This document shows, in pieces, positions 1-10,100 of a stretch of 64,000 nt of DNA (position 1 is the stretch's first letter; each line of letters begins with the position of its first letter). Below the pieces are notes generated by a model that was not told the DNA's origin, made no database searches, and worked only from the letters and a program-made list of their open reading frames with translations. A program made the translations under genes and the position numbers. The DNA lies in contig OZ020244.1 in NCBI GenBank assembly GCA_963971285.1, positions 3,782,001 to 3,846,000 of the forward strand, in the 5' to 3' direction. Source of the DNA: Astropecten irregularis. Lineage: Eukaryota; Echinodermata; Asteroidea; Paxillosida; Astropectinidae.

Positions 1-28
1 GGTGACGGAGCCTGAGCCTGAGCTAACA
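1..28. repeat. Possible end of a family I palindromic element
   Basis: The first bases carry the GAGCCTGAGCCTGAGC run that otherwise marks the arms of family I elements at 8410, 45389, 48848 and 49574. The copy is cut by the window edge, so only this resemblance supports the call. Confidence 0.3.
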
Positions 29-149
29 CATTTTTCACACAAAGTCTTAAATATCTTTGATCAGCACAATGTCTTTGAAATGTTATGCATCTCAGAAACT
101 CATTTTGTTTGTGTATCATGCCGTTGTTGTACAGTTCAACTAAATTCTT

Positions 150-412
150 TTGTAATCAACAAATAACCACAAGGAATACTGACTGGATTGATTTAAAAGT
201 AATTGAAAAGTGAACAAAGAAAAATTGACTGGAGCGGGATTCGAACCAACGACCTCCTGAATACCATACCAGCGCTCTACCAACTGAGCTATCCAGCCCT
301 ATGTTGATGGTGTCACTAATAGTCAATTATATTTGTTCGTTTGGCAGTCAGAAGTCATGAAACCATGCACATACTGCTATATCCCAAGGATCATTTAAGA
401 ATAGCCCTTTAC
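150..412 (-). mobile_element. tRNA-derived SINE, family A, copy 1
   Basis: Read on the minus strand, positions 298-226 look like a tRNA. There is an A-box-like TAGCTCAGTTGG, a B-box GGTTCGAATCC and a seven-base acceptor stem (GGCTGGA with TCCAGTC, one G-T pair). About 110 bp of leader precede the tRNA part and about 75 bp follow it. The same leader, tRNA part and tail recur at 5818, 9409, 11263 and 12977, so this is a dispersed repeat and not a functional tRNA gene. The leader upstream of the tRNA part is unusual for a SINE. Confidence 0.85.
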
Positions 413-448
413 AAGTGAATAATCTTTTCTTTATATTCATATACCCAG

Positions 449-522
449 AATGCCGCTGTTCTGTCTTGTGTGGATGGTGACCTCACGCCTGATCTGCAAG
501 ACCCTTTGTGTATTCCAGAAAG
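449..522 (+). CDS. Probable internal exon of gene 1, product unknown
   Basis: A pyrimidine-rich tract ends in CAG just before 449, and the exon is followed by a strong donor (AAG then GTAAGA at 523). Two frames are open. One reads NAAVLSCVDGDLTPDLQDP and ends in phase 2. The other ends in phase 1 and would splice directly in frame to the terminal exon at 1358. A possible intermediate exon with acceptor at 979 would take the phase-2 reading into a frame that stays open to the TAA at 1116. I cannot decide between these from sequence alone. Product not recognised. Confidence 0.4.
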
Positions 523-601
523 GTAAGAGAAAAACCAACTGTCATGGTTCACATTATAGGGAAATCTTTAATCCACAAATGGTCTTTGCATTGTTGCCCC
601 T

Positions 602-850
602 GGGGCCAATTTCATAGAGCTGCTTTAGCACCAAAATTTGCTTAAGCACCAAAAACCTTGGTAAATAAAATCAGTATGCCAGCCAAAACTACTTGTGAAT
701 GTTATGCTCAGCAAATAAAGGCCGAATACAAACCAAAAGCTGTAAACATAACTTGACAATTTGGTTGGTAATCCTGTTTGATTAAGGAAGACTTTTCATG
801 CTTACCGGAAAGCAAATTTTGTGCTTAAGCAGCTCTATGAAATTGGCCCC
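602..850. mobile_element. MITE, family B1
   Basis: The ends are inverted copies of GGGGCCAATTTCATAGAGCT, each followed by a GCTTAAGCA-type motif. The interior (AAAACCTTGGTAAATAAAAT and beyond) recurs at 9703, 17956, 32991 and 43299. There is no coding capacity. It lies between the candidate exons of gene 1. Confidence 0.85.
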
Positions 851-1357
851 TGGTCATTGCCTAGTTGTTGGTGCCCCTGATCATTGCCGTGGTGCCCTTG
901 GTCTTTGCCTCAGTGACCCAAGTCATCGTCTCTAGTGTCCCTCATCATTCCATTGTTTACAAATTGCCCATCACACACAGAATTGCCACACATAAGAGAG
1001 CATTACCTAAGAATGAAGTTCAAGTCATGCATCTTAAACATAAATCCAAAAAACAAGTCAGCAGTTTTTTGGAGGAAAACGTTTTGAAGTTAGTCAAATC
1101 ACAGCTTCAGATTTAACAACTGACAAAAATGTATTTCTTAATCAATTTATAAATAGACAAAACTTGACTCATTTTCTGTCAATGAAAAGATACTCATCCT
1201 GGATAATACTGTTGGTTATTTTTAAATGCAATATTAAGTGAACAAGACAATGTCTAGAATTTAAAGAGTACATAAAAGAAATTCAATTTTTCAAAATTTA
1301 GTTCACTTTTAATAATCATTACTGAATATTAGTCTCCTAAATTTTGTTTGAAATCAG

Positions 1358-1560
1358 ACACCATTGTTGACTGGGTTAAGAAAATAGAATCATTCTTTGA
1401 CTGTTATTTTGGCAGCCCACTGTCTGCACTGCCCAAGTCGAGGCTGAGGAAGCGTAAGAATCAAGACTGCGCCAGCAACACTAGTGACAGCGGCAGCTCG
1501 TTCGGTGACGGTGACGTCATGTTGAGACGCAGCAAAAGAGAAAGAAAGACTATCAAGTAG
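1358..1560 (+). CDS. Terminal coding exon of gene 1, basic C-terminus, product unknown
   Basis: The acceptor TTGAAATCAG precedes ACACCATTG and the frame runs to TAG at 1558-1560. The peptide begins TIVDWVKKIESFF (a helical, amphipathic stretch) and continues with a Lys/Arg cluster (SRLRKRK) and a Ser/Asp/Gly-rich linker. It ends in the very basic RRSKRERKTIK, which could serve nuclear localisation or nucleic-acid binding. The rise in GC and biased composition contrast with the surrounding AT-rich DNA and support coding. I do not recognise the family. The start of the gene lies left of the window. Confidence 0.5.
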
Positions 1561-1737
1561 ATAACAGCTACATGCAGAAAAAGCCACGATACTTGGTACC
1601 CTCCGTAAGTATTGTGGTGTTTGGGACCAGATGTGCTGTGCAGAGAATGTGCACATAAGATATTGCTCTACAGGCAGTCCAATGCATATGGAAACCAGAG
1701 GCTGTCTACTTACAGTTACATTGGAAAGCTGCTTCAA

Positions 1738-1886
1738 AGAACGCCACTATACCAAACATCATCCTTGGCTCCTAAATTTTTGTGCAAATACCGAATATTG
1801 TTTTGAAATCACTATAACGAATGACCTCTATAACAGACAATTTCTGTGGATTCTGTTGTGTTTGTTATAGCGGCGTTCCACTGTAC
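1738..1886. mobile_element. MITE, family F, truncated at the left
   Basis: The inverted ends are AACGCCACTATA and TTATAGCGGCGTTCCACTGT. The interior CATCATCCTTGGCTCC is shared with copies at 4962 and 39444. Confidence 0.75.
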
Positions 1887-2699
1887 TATGTGCTTAGCAA
1901 TTTTACATGCTTGCTCTATTATTTATGCTAAGTGATTATTTAATTGCATTCGGTTGCTGTGAAGCTCATGATATCAAAATTGGATATTTAAGTCAGTAAG
2001 CCATTTGCGAGTTTAATCTGAATAGTATCTGGTACACAGACTTCTTTCATTGCACATAAACACCCCAGTTTGAATTTCCCAGACTAAACTCTGTTGCTAT
2101 ATCACATTATTCGTGGCAAGCTTTAACTCACAAATGGCTTATTAAGGAAACCAAATTGTTCCCAAATAATGCCATTAAATATACAGGTGCTATAGATTAA
2201 TTTGCCAGTATCACCAACATCATTAACATTGTAACTGTTAGAGTCTAAAAAACCCTTAATTGTATTCATGCATTGGTATACATGTACATGAGTCATTCCA
2301 CTAAGTTGTGACATGATTTGTGACGGTTTCAAATGTTATATCTCACATCCATTATCCTATACTATGACTGGTATTCACATTGATGTATTCTTCACTTAAA
2401 TTTGTGACTGATTTCATTCGAATTTGAAGATCAGCTGCGAATTTGTAATTACTGATGTACAAGGAAATCTGTATCGGTCTTTACACCGGGCTGGGGCACA
2501 AGTTGTACTTAATGTCCATTTGTAGCGTAGCTCCTTAACTTTAATCATGAATATTAATTATTTTTCGTTGGGGAGAAATTATGCAAATTAGACTTGCTCT
2601 TCATTGATATAGATGAGCACTGCATACTCATGAGTGCTTAATATTCATGATTAATTGCGATACTGAATTTGATTCACCCGTACCCCGCTGACCCCAACT
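1887..2699. other. AT-rich intergenic DNA, mostly no recognisable feature
   Basis: There are no supported exons. At 2555-2640 a stretch resembles, in inverse orientation, the tail of SINE family B (a GAGCACTGCATACTC-type motif and a GCAAATTAG stretch). The remainder shows nothing I can name. Confidence 0.4.
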
Positions 2700-2812
2700 A
2701 GCTCGGTGTCCTAGCGGTATGGCATCTGCACTAGTAAGCAGGAGGTCATGGGTTCGAATCCCACCTGAGTACAAGCATTGAGTACGCAGTGCTCATCTAC
2801 ATGTATGTCGGT
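2700..2812 (+). mobile_element. tRNA-derived SINE, family B, copy 1
   Basis: The tRNA-like head has an A-box-like TGTCCTAGCGGTATGG and a B-box GGGTTCGAATCCC. The tail CATTGAGTACGCAGTGCTCA is shared with the copy at 7413. It differs from family A in both boxes and tail. Confidence 0.7.
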
Positions 2813-2886
2813 GAATTTGGGCCCAGGACACAGACTTGAGTTTTATCTTCAACTTGAACAGATAATCAGGTTTTTTTTGTTGCATG

Positions 2887-3031
2887 AATGGGAGACTTTT
2901 GGAGAGTTGGTCTTGAGTCAACAGTGCACGCGCAAACCATGCTTGCGCAATTGTGAGCATGTGCGCGTTGTATTGCGCGTGCGTACACGTGCGCTGTTGA
3001 CTCAAGATCGACTCTCCAAAAGTCTCCCATT
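2887..3031. mobile_element. Palindromic MITE, family G
   Basis: The ends are inverted AATGGGAGACTTTTGGAGAG and CTCTCCAAAAGTCTCCCATT. The core is rich in GCGCACGCG-type motifs around GTCAACAGTGCACGCGC. Other copies are at 26798 and 39505. Confidence 0.85.
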
Positions 3032-3486
3032 AAATGGAAAGGTAAAATGTTGACCTTTGACCTTAAGCTTAATAAGTCTCTTTTTGTTGGTCACAATTAT
3101 ATTCATTTACAAAAATGATGAAAACAATGCACACAATCCTCATAGACATTGGATGCATTTCTGCCAATAGAGGGCCTCATCCATGGGTCCAATGATTTTC
3201 TGTTACAAACAGACTCAAGAGAACTGAAGTTGCAGTATTCAAGTAAAACAGAATCCAGATTGACTTTTGGAAGCAAAGCTCTGTAATTTGCCTACTAATG
3301 AAAAACAAAAGGTCAGTAAGAAAAGGTGTTGTTTTTCTGTTTTGTTTTTTTCAACTGCAGACGTTATTTTCAGATTTTGATGGTTATTTTGTTGGCCGAA
3401 CCTGTGGCGAGGTACATTTACTTGCCATGCATATCAGTCCACTTGTAGTTTTGCATGACACAAATTATAAAGATGAAACAAATTTG

Positions 3487-3847
3487 TAAAGGTATAATAC
3501 ATGATTGGTAAAGGTCACAGAACAGCACTCACACTTTGTCTGATCCAGCATGCACATGAAATAATAAACCTATGCAAATTTGAGCTCAATCGGACATCTG
3601 AGTCACAAGAAAATAGCAAAAACCTGACTCAATTCTCCTTATGAAACATGAAGAATGGTTTAGATCTTACACAAGATCAAACCTGTTTGGTCTTTGTTTT
3701 ACTGATTCCTGGATAAATACAACATTTCAGGCGGAAATATATTAACGGTATGTTTCTACCATCACCATCTCCATATCCTGAAAGTTATACGTAAATCTGT
3801 GAACATTTCTGTTTTGGTATGTTACCAATTCTGTACTGTACCTTTAA
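3487..3847. mobile_element. TTAA-type MITE, family E2
   Basis: The left end is AAAGGTATAATACATGATTG and the right end is TGTACCTTTAA. The interior GAACAGCACTCACACTTTGT and AACGGTATGTTTCTACCATC recur in E2 copies at 46579 and 54073. Confidence 0.75.
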
Positions 3848-4220
3848 ATGAATGATCAGTGCCCCTAAAGAAACATGCAGCTGCACGTACATAATTTTTG
3901 AGACAAACATTAGTATGACAGCTGTGCATTAAAAATGAGTTGCAATAGGACACATTGTAACGATAAAGTATGCTTTACAATGTGATTGACACGTAAGTAG
4001 GTGGACTACTAGACATGTTTACATTCATGGCTAAATATAACAGTGAAGGGAGATAAACCCATGCATGAAAATTGTCAGAATTTACGTTTATGCTCGTTTG
4101 TTTTTGGCGTTTTGATGAATTGTTTATATCGTTTACAATGTTATGTTCTGTTATTTTTTAATAGTGAAGTTGCATTTGAGGTTTTTATTGGCGACATTTT
4201 TTTTTGGGGGGGGGGAAAGT

Positions 4221-4345
4221 AACTGGATTGGTAACATACCCAAACAGAAATGTTCACAGATTTACGCATAACTTTCAGGATATGAAGATGGTGCTGGTAG
4301 AAACATACCGTTAAAATATTTCCGGCTGAAATGCTGTGTGTATTA
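4221..4345. mobile_element. Fragment of family E element
   Basis: It contains CAGAAATGTTCACAGATTTA and GGTAGAAACATACCGTTAAA, the hallmark interior of family E. Both termini are incomplete. It starts next to a G-run at 4206-4215. Confidence 0.65.
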
Positions 4346-4533
4346 AACAAAGTGTATGTTTACAGGCATGCAACTTTTCCTCGGATCAGCTGATTTCCTT
4401 TTTTTTTCACTTCACTCTTATGCCATTGAAAAGTGAAAAACACTGTACAAAGTATTGTAAAGATTGGAATTTCCTTGGATTTTGTCAAGTCCAAGTTGCA
4501 TGCTTAATGTTTAAACAAAACATAATTATGCTT

Positions 4534-4836
4534 GGAGTTAGGAGGGCCTGGCGTTTTGATCCTAGCAGGATCTTACTCAAAGGCTAAATGGTCAGAGTTA
4601 GTAGGGCCTGGCGTTTTGATCCTAGCAGGATCTTACTCAAAGGCTAAATGGTCAGAGTTAGGAGGGCCTGACGTTTTGATCCTAGCAGGATCTTACTCAA
4701 AGGCTAAATGACAAGAGTTAGGAGGGCCTGACGTTTCGATCCTAGCAGGATCTTTCTCAAAGGCTAAATGACAAGAGTTAGGAGGGCCTGACGTTTCGAT
4801 CCTAGCAGGATCTTTCTCAAAGGCTAAATGACAAGA
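4534..4836 (+). repeat. 60-bp tandem array 1 (about 5 units)
   Basis: Five units carry GGAGGGCCTG, then GATCCTAGCAGGATCTTNCT, then CAAAGGCTAAATG at a 60-bp period. The left edge has the TGCTTGGAGTTAGGAGGG junction also seen at array 5. The right flank (GACAAGAGGACAAGAACATA) matches, inverted, the left flank of array 7 at 61.9 kb, which indicates a defined mobile unit and not a random expansion. Confidence 0.9.
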
Positions 4837-4961
4837 GGACAAGAACATACAAGTAAAGATAACAAATAGATGACGAGTTTATTACTTGTATTAAAACATG
4901 ATTATGTATATTACTTCATTATTCATGGTAATCTACAAACGTATTTCTCAAAAAATATATA

Positions 4962-5158
4962 CAGTGGAACGCCACTATAATGAACAATGCTATACCAAAC
5001 ATTTGGCTACACCGAACATCATCCTTGGCTCCCAATTTGTGTGTACAATATATGATACCCAGTATGGTTCTTTAAAATCGCTACAATGAACGACCACTAT
5101 AACAGACAAAAAAAATCTGTGCATCCCGCCATGTTCGTTATAGCGGCGTTCCACTGTA
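4962..5158. mobile_element. MITE, family F, full-length
   Basis: The inverted ends are CAGTGGAACGCCACTATAA and TTATAGCGGCGTTCCACTG. The interior ACCGAACATCATCCTTGGCT is shared with copies at 1738 and 39444. This is the cleanest copy in the window. Confidence 0.85.
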
Positions 5159-5174
5159 CCTGTTTATGTTTCTT

Positions 5175-5510
5175 TTTAAAGGTAGTATCATACATTGGTT
5201 TTTATCAAAGAAATACAAATTCATGGGCAAAAATATCAAAACAGATACAGTAACAGTCATCTGTGAAAATGTCAGTCCCATACGGTGCCCACTTTTTGAG
5301 AAAACAGTAAAAAACAGCCACAATATTTCTTAAGTCTTTTCTCTTGATTTTTGGTCGTTTTACTAATTTCTGGATAAATACAGCATTTCAGGCGGAAAAC
5401 ATTTTCAAGGTATGTTTCTACCACAACCATTCTCATGACATGTAAGTTACACGTAAATCTGTGAACATTTCTGTTTTGGTTCCTTACCAAAGTATGATAC
5501 TACCTTCAAA
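5175..5510. mobile_element. TTAA-type MITE, family E1
   Basis: It starts TTAAAGGTAGTATCATAC and ends GTATGATACTACCTTCAA. The interior CCCATACGGTGCCCACTTTT, TTTCAGGCGGAAAA and GGTATGTTTCTACCA are shared with many copies (39075, 50743, 53229, 59398). Confidence 0.85.
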
Positions 5511-5817
5511 AGATGATTTTCCCCAAGGGAAAACAAAATACAACAACAAAATGAACCATGAAAAGAAACACCTGTTTGCTGAGAAGTGCCCAATGTTGGT
5601 GCACTATTTCATACTTTAATTCTAATTCCTCGAGAATATTTACAAATGTACATGAAAATCAAAATATTATTATGCAATTGATCATGGAGATAAATCTGGC
5701 AATGTCGAATGTCAGTGATTGGTTAGAAAAATAGCCAAATCAGGAATAATTTGCCTTAAATTAATTCCAGTGTTCAAAGATAAGTAAATTAATAGATTAA
5801 TTATTAAAATGATCTTA

Positions 5818-6145
5818 AATGGTACTCTGGATAAAGTGGTATGTGTGTGGTTTCATGGCTTCTGACTTCCAAACAAAGATAATTGACTGTTAGCAGACTT
5901 CAGATTTAAATCGTATTTCATATTTTTTGGTTGAGATTTTAACTAAGCATTTCAGCTTTTTTTGCAGACCTGCTCTGTACAAAAGTATAGGAACTTTGAA
6001 ACTTCAGATTACTTTTGTGTGTGTGGCAACTCACATCCGTGTATTAGGGACACCACCAATATAAGGCTAGATAGCTCAGCCAGTAAAGCACTTGTATGGC
6101 CGGTATTCCATTGGTCGCAGGTTTGAATCCCTCTCCAGTCAATTT
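5818..6145 (+). mobile_element. tRNA-derived SINE, family A, copy 2, interrupted
   Basis: The leader (GGTTTCATGGCTTCTGACTT, then AAAGATAATTGACTG) is at 5818-5893. After about 145 bp of unrelated DNA, the rest follows from GGGACACCACCAAT at 6047, with the degraded tRNA part at 6064-6140 (TAGCTCAGCC and GGTTTGAATCC). The break suggests a later insertion. Confidence 0.65.
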
Positions 6146-7080
6146 GTGTTTAACTACCAAGAGAAGGGAGTTTCCTACTCATGGTTGGTGTCCAACAGAC
6201 AGTCCTACGTGTAGAACCTAGACACAGTGTGCTGTAGAGCATACAAGATCCCAGGACATTGCTTGCGAGAAATTAAAGCATCACCAAGCTCCTCCATGGA
6301 AGCCATAGGCTGCATCCAAATCTGTTGTCTAGAGCTTGGTCTTCACTCCATTGGAAATAGGTGGAGACACCACACCAAGGCAATAGACCTAGCTCTGGAA
6401 GCCCATTTCGGACACAACCTTAGTTGCATCCCAGCCATCAAGAAGACCAGAGTTGGGCTTTGTTTCCCTTTAACGTTCCAATGTTTGAGAAGCCAGTGTG
6501 TCATGTCTCAATGTTGGATGATATCACTCTTAACATACTCCACGCTCCTTGATGGCACGGTTGGGAAGTGTCTCTGGCACTGTGTCATGAGTCTTTTCAA
6601 TGCCTGTGTGAGAGAAAAAGTGGCCAACGTATGGGACTGAAAGTTTCACAGATGACTGTTATTGTATCTTCCTTGATATTTTTGCCCATGAATCTGTAAT
6701 TCTTTGACAAAAACCAAAGTATGATGTTACCTTTAAGCATCTTTTAGATGGATTTTGTCAATAATAATTTTCTATTATCAACATTGTTATTATCATTTAT
6801 CTGATTGCCACATGTATTTAAAAGTGATCCAAGTCGCTGGACATTTGTTGAACTTATCTTAATCTGTGCTTTTATCTTCTTAGCATTAAACACTAAGTAT
6901 TGGCTTGCTGGCTTAAACAAAATTCTGATTTCAGCTCCTTCAACTTAAAAGGAACTAAAAACCTATTAAGAAATTTCATACTTTCTGCGCTAGATCCTGT
7001 AATACACAAAACATGCTACAATGCTATTTACTTTCTAGCCTGTATGATGTTATAAAAGCAATGTACGTAAATATACATAC
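6146..7080. other. No supported gene; expected site of the PRPF18 last exon searched and not found
   Basis: A 137-codon plus-strand ORF at 6227-6640 has no recognisable domain and is probably chance or an old repeat. A family E fragment lies at 6627-6738 (CTTTGACAAAAACCAAAGTA). I read the minus strand for the last 26 residues of PRPF18 and did not find them. Confidence 0.4.
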
Positions 7081-7118
7081 CTGAATGAATTTTCTCTGTG
7101 TTTCATCGTTCAGCACAT
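7081..7118 (-). CDS. PRPF18: PRPF18 exon 9
   Basis: A 38-nt exon with acceptor CACAG. Joined to exon 8 it completes a His codon and reads [12 protein letters not shown] before donor GTATGT, matching the human [12 protein letters not shown]. Confidence 0.93.
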
Positions 7119-10100
7119 CTGTGGTGATATGGGTTAAGGAAAATATTCTAAAACATAATGCAGGGTATCTGCCCATTATGATAGAACTGGTGTAACCTCA
7201 AGTCAGTGCAACTATTTTGGATACAGACTTGTCAAGTCAAGTCTTTAACCTATCCCACTTGCATACCACAATCTACCACACATGGTTTTTATCCTGTGGT
7301 AAGTGTGGTATCCTGAATACCACAATACACCACAGTGTGGTTTGTGTGGTAATGCATGGTTTATGATCCAGTCCCCCGGAGACTGTTATATGTGGTAAAC
7401 AGCTCTTGTCTTCTGCACTAGTAAGCAGGAGGTCGTGGGTTCAAATCCCACCTGAGCCAGCACATGAGTTTTTCATGTGCACTCAACAAGCACTGAGTAT
7501 GCAGTGCTCATCTACGTCGGTGAAGGGCAAGCCTAATTTGCATATTAGCTCTTGTCTTGTGTGGTAATTTAAGCAGCTCTTGTCTTGTGTGGTAAGTGCA
7601 GTCTGCACCAGAGGTTTAGGGTAATTACAGAGTTGAATATTTTGCTCAGAGACATATTGGTGTCGATTTATGCTAAGGGATTTGAGTCTTTCGCTCACAC
7701 ATTACCTTGAGTCTTCTGCCAACACCTGAGTTTATACACCTCAGTATTTCACACACAGACTTAGTAGTTGAGAAGAGTCTTTAGCTTGCAGTGCTTGAAA
7801 GTATCAAGTCATTCGCTAACAAGAACTCAAATTGTTACAACAATGGCTATTACTGCAGTGTATAGGGCCTGTTTGTTTCGCCGCGGATCTTGGTCGATAT
7901 TTGATCTTGCAAATCCACGTCCCATGCAGGATATGCTAAAATGCGATCCAGAGCAGCTTTTGCACGCCGGATCACTGATCGCGTTACTGAAACAAACAGG
8001 CCTATAGGCCTTATTCATGGCGCATCCATCTTGTCACCTTCCTTGTATACCCTTCAGAAAAGATAACACTGATTCTAAAAAGAAAACGGGTACCAGACTA
8101 TTTTGAATCCAAGCCTCAGTTTGATTGCACTGCTTCGAATGCAGGATGGATGCACTGTGAATAAAGTCTATAGTGATGTACTATTACAGGTGCTGGTTTT
8201 CATTTCACTATCATCTACCCTATATGTGGATTATCAATTCTTTTTTCAAAGGATACGGGCAACGTTCTTGGAGAAGATCTTTTCTCTGCCTGTACGAGCG
8301 TGGATGCCCACCATGGTTACTCCAATGGGCCAAGGTGCATTGCCAATGGCCATCTGCAGGTAGGTGTCACTGGCCTATAGAGAATATACACTGGGTTAGT
8401 TTATCAAATAGCCTTTCTCAAAGCTCGGCTTCGGCTCCGGCTCCATTTCGTGAATGCATTTTAAAATAACAGGTATCAAAATAGAGACTTTTGGCTGCGG
8501 TTCAGAAGTAGATTCTCTGGACTGAACAAGAAAACAGAGCTTCATCAGCTTCAGTGAAAAGCCACTGACAGAGCCTGAGCCTGAGCCGGAGCCTCCGTTT
8601 CATAAACCCCTATGAATAATAGGTTGGTTCAGAAGAAGTCTTGGTACAAGTCCAATTGCTGCATGTACATTTTCATTACCTTGACGTAGTCTCTTTCCAG
8701 CATGTATTTGACGATGGTCACCAGACTATCCAGCAAGTCTGGTCCCAAAGACTGCAAACAATGATAGTACACAGAGACCATTACTGAGTGGAGTTCGGTT
8801 TGAAGTTGACTTGAGTATTGAGCCAGTTTTGAAGTACAGTACATAATGAAGAAGAGATGAAGTGAAAACTTAGTCAAGCAAACAAATAAAAATAAACAAA
8901 TCAAACAAATAAACAAAAGAAACAAACATACATGTACATATTAAATATGTATGCGTCAGGCCCTCCTAACTTATTTTGGCTGATGAGCAGTTTGCAGCAG
9001 TTTATAACTTGTATAGATTGAATATAATGCAGAACTCTATCAATAAGCAAGAGTATCATAGACCCCTCCGACCTGTCAATCAAACTGCACTTTGACCAAT
9101 TGGAGAACGTCTTTTAATCAGGTGACCATGAAATCCTCGGTCAAACTCGGTCACATGCTGTATGTAAAACATATATGTGGGCGGGGCTTAAGAGCAAACG
9201 CTCTTTCACTGAGCCTACCTGTTTGTTGAGTTTTCTAAGTAGAGGTTGCAGGTACGCTTTTGTCTGACTATAGGTGGCGCTCTCCAGCTTGCCTCTGTTG
9301 CTGCGCTTCACGTGCTCTTCTCTGCGATTAAGCTCCTGGGCCCAGATCTTGAGAAGGAACTTTAAGGGGGAAATAATGCGAGGGAAAATGTCTTAATTTT
9401 TTGAGAATGATCATCAAACAACCACAAGGGAAACTGACTGGATTTTATATTGAAAGGTGAAAAAAGACTGGAGCGGGATTCGAACTGGCGACCTCCTGAA
9501 AACCATACAGGTGTTCTACCAACTGAGCTATCCAGCCCTACCTTGGTGGTGTCCCTTGAGAATGAGGTAGAAATTAAAGGCAATAACAATGGCTTGGCAA
9601 CGGTAATTTCAAAGTTAATTTCAGCAAAAAATTACCCAGAAGAAAAGTACATGAAATATTTGGACACCCTGTTTATCAATGTGGGTCAAATCTGAACACC
9701 AGTGGCAAATTTCATAGAGCTGCTTAAGCACCAAATTTTGTGCTTAAGCATGAAAAGTCTTCCTTGATCAAACAGGATTACCAACCAAATTTTCATGTCA
9801 TGCTTACTGCTTTTGACTTGTATTCGGCCATTGTTTGCTGAGCGTAACTTTCACAAGGATTTTTGGCTAGCATACTAATTTCATTTACCAAGGTTTTTGG
9901 TGCTTAACAGTAAGCAAATTTTGGTGCTTAAGCAGTTTTGAAATCCTCACTAAAACTTGCTGCTAAATCGTCCAATCCTTTCAGGTTAGCAAACAGCAAG
10001 CCTTGGTTTATTCCTTGGCAGCCGTTCTTGAATTTGTTCCAGCAGCTAGAGCCAGCTGAAATAATCCACAGGAAATCAGTTTATCCCCTTATGGGTCAAT

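Noticed and set aside
226-298. Functional tRNA gene on the minus strand
   Set aside because: The same tRNA-like stretch with common flanks occurs five times, with a poorly paired anticodon arm. It is a SINE head.
865-1116. 83-residue ORF as an independent gene
   Set aside because: Its 5' half lies in noncoding-looking sequence next to a MITE. Only the part from about 980 could be an exon of gene 1, and its donor is weak.
6227-6640. 137-residue plus-strand ORF
   Set aside because: It has no recognisable domain or splice context and overlaps the edge of a family E fragment. It is too short to stand out from chance.
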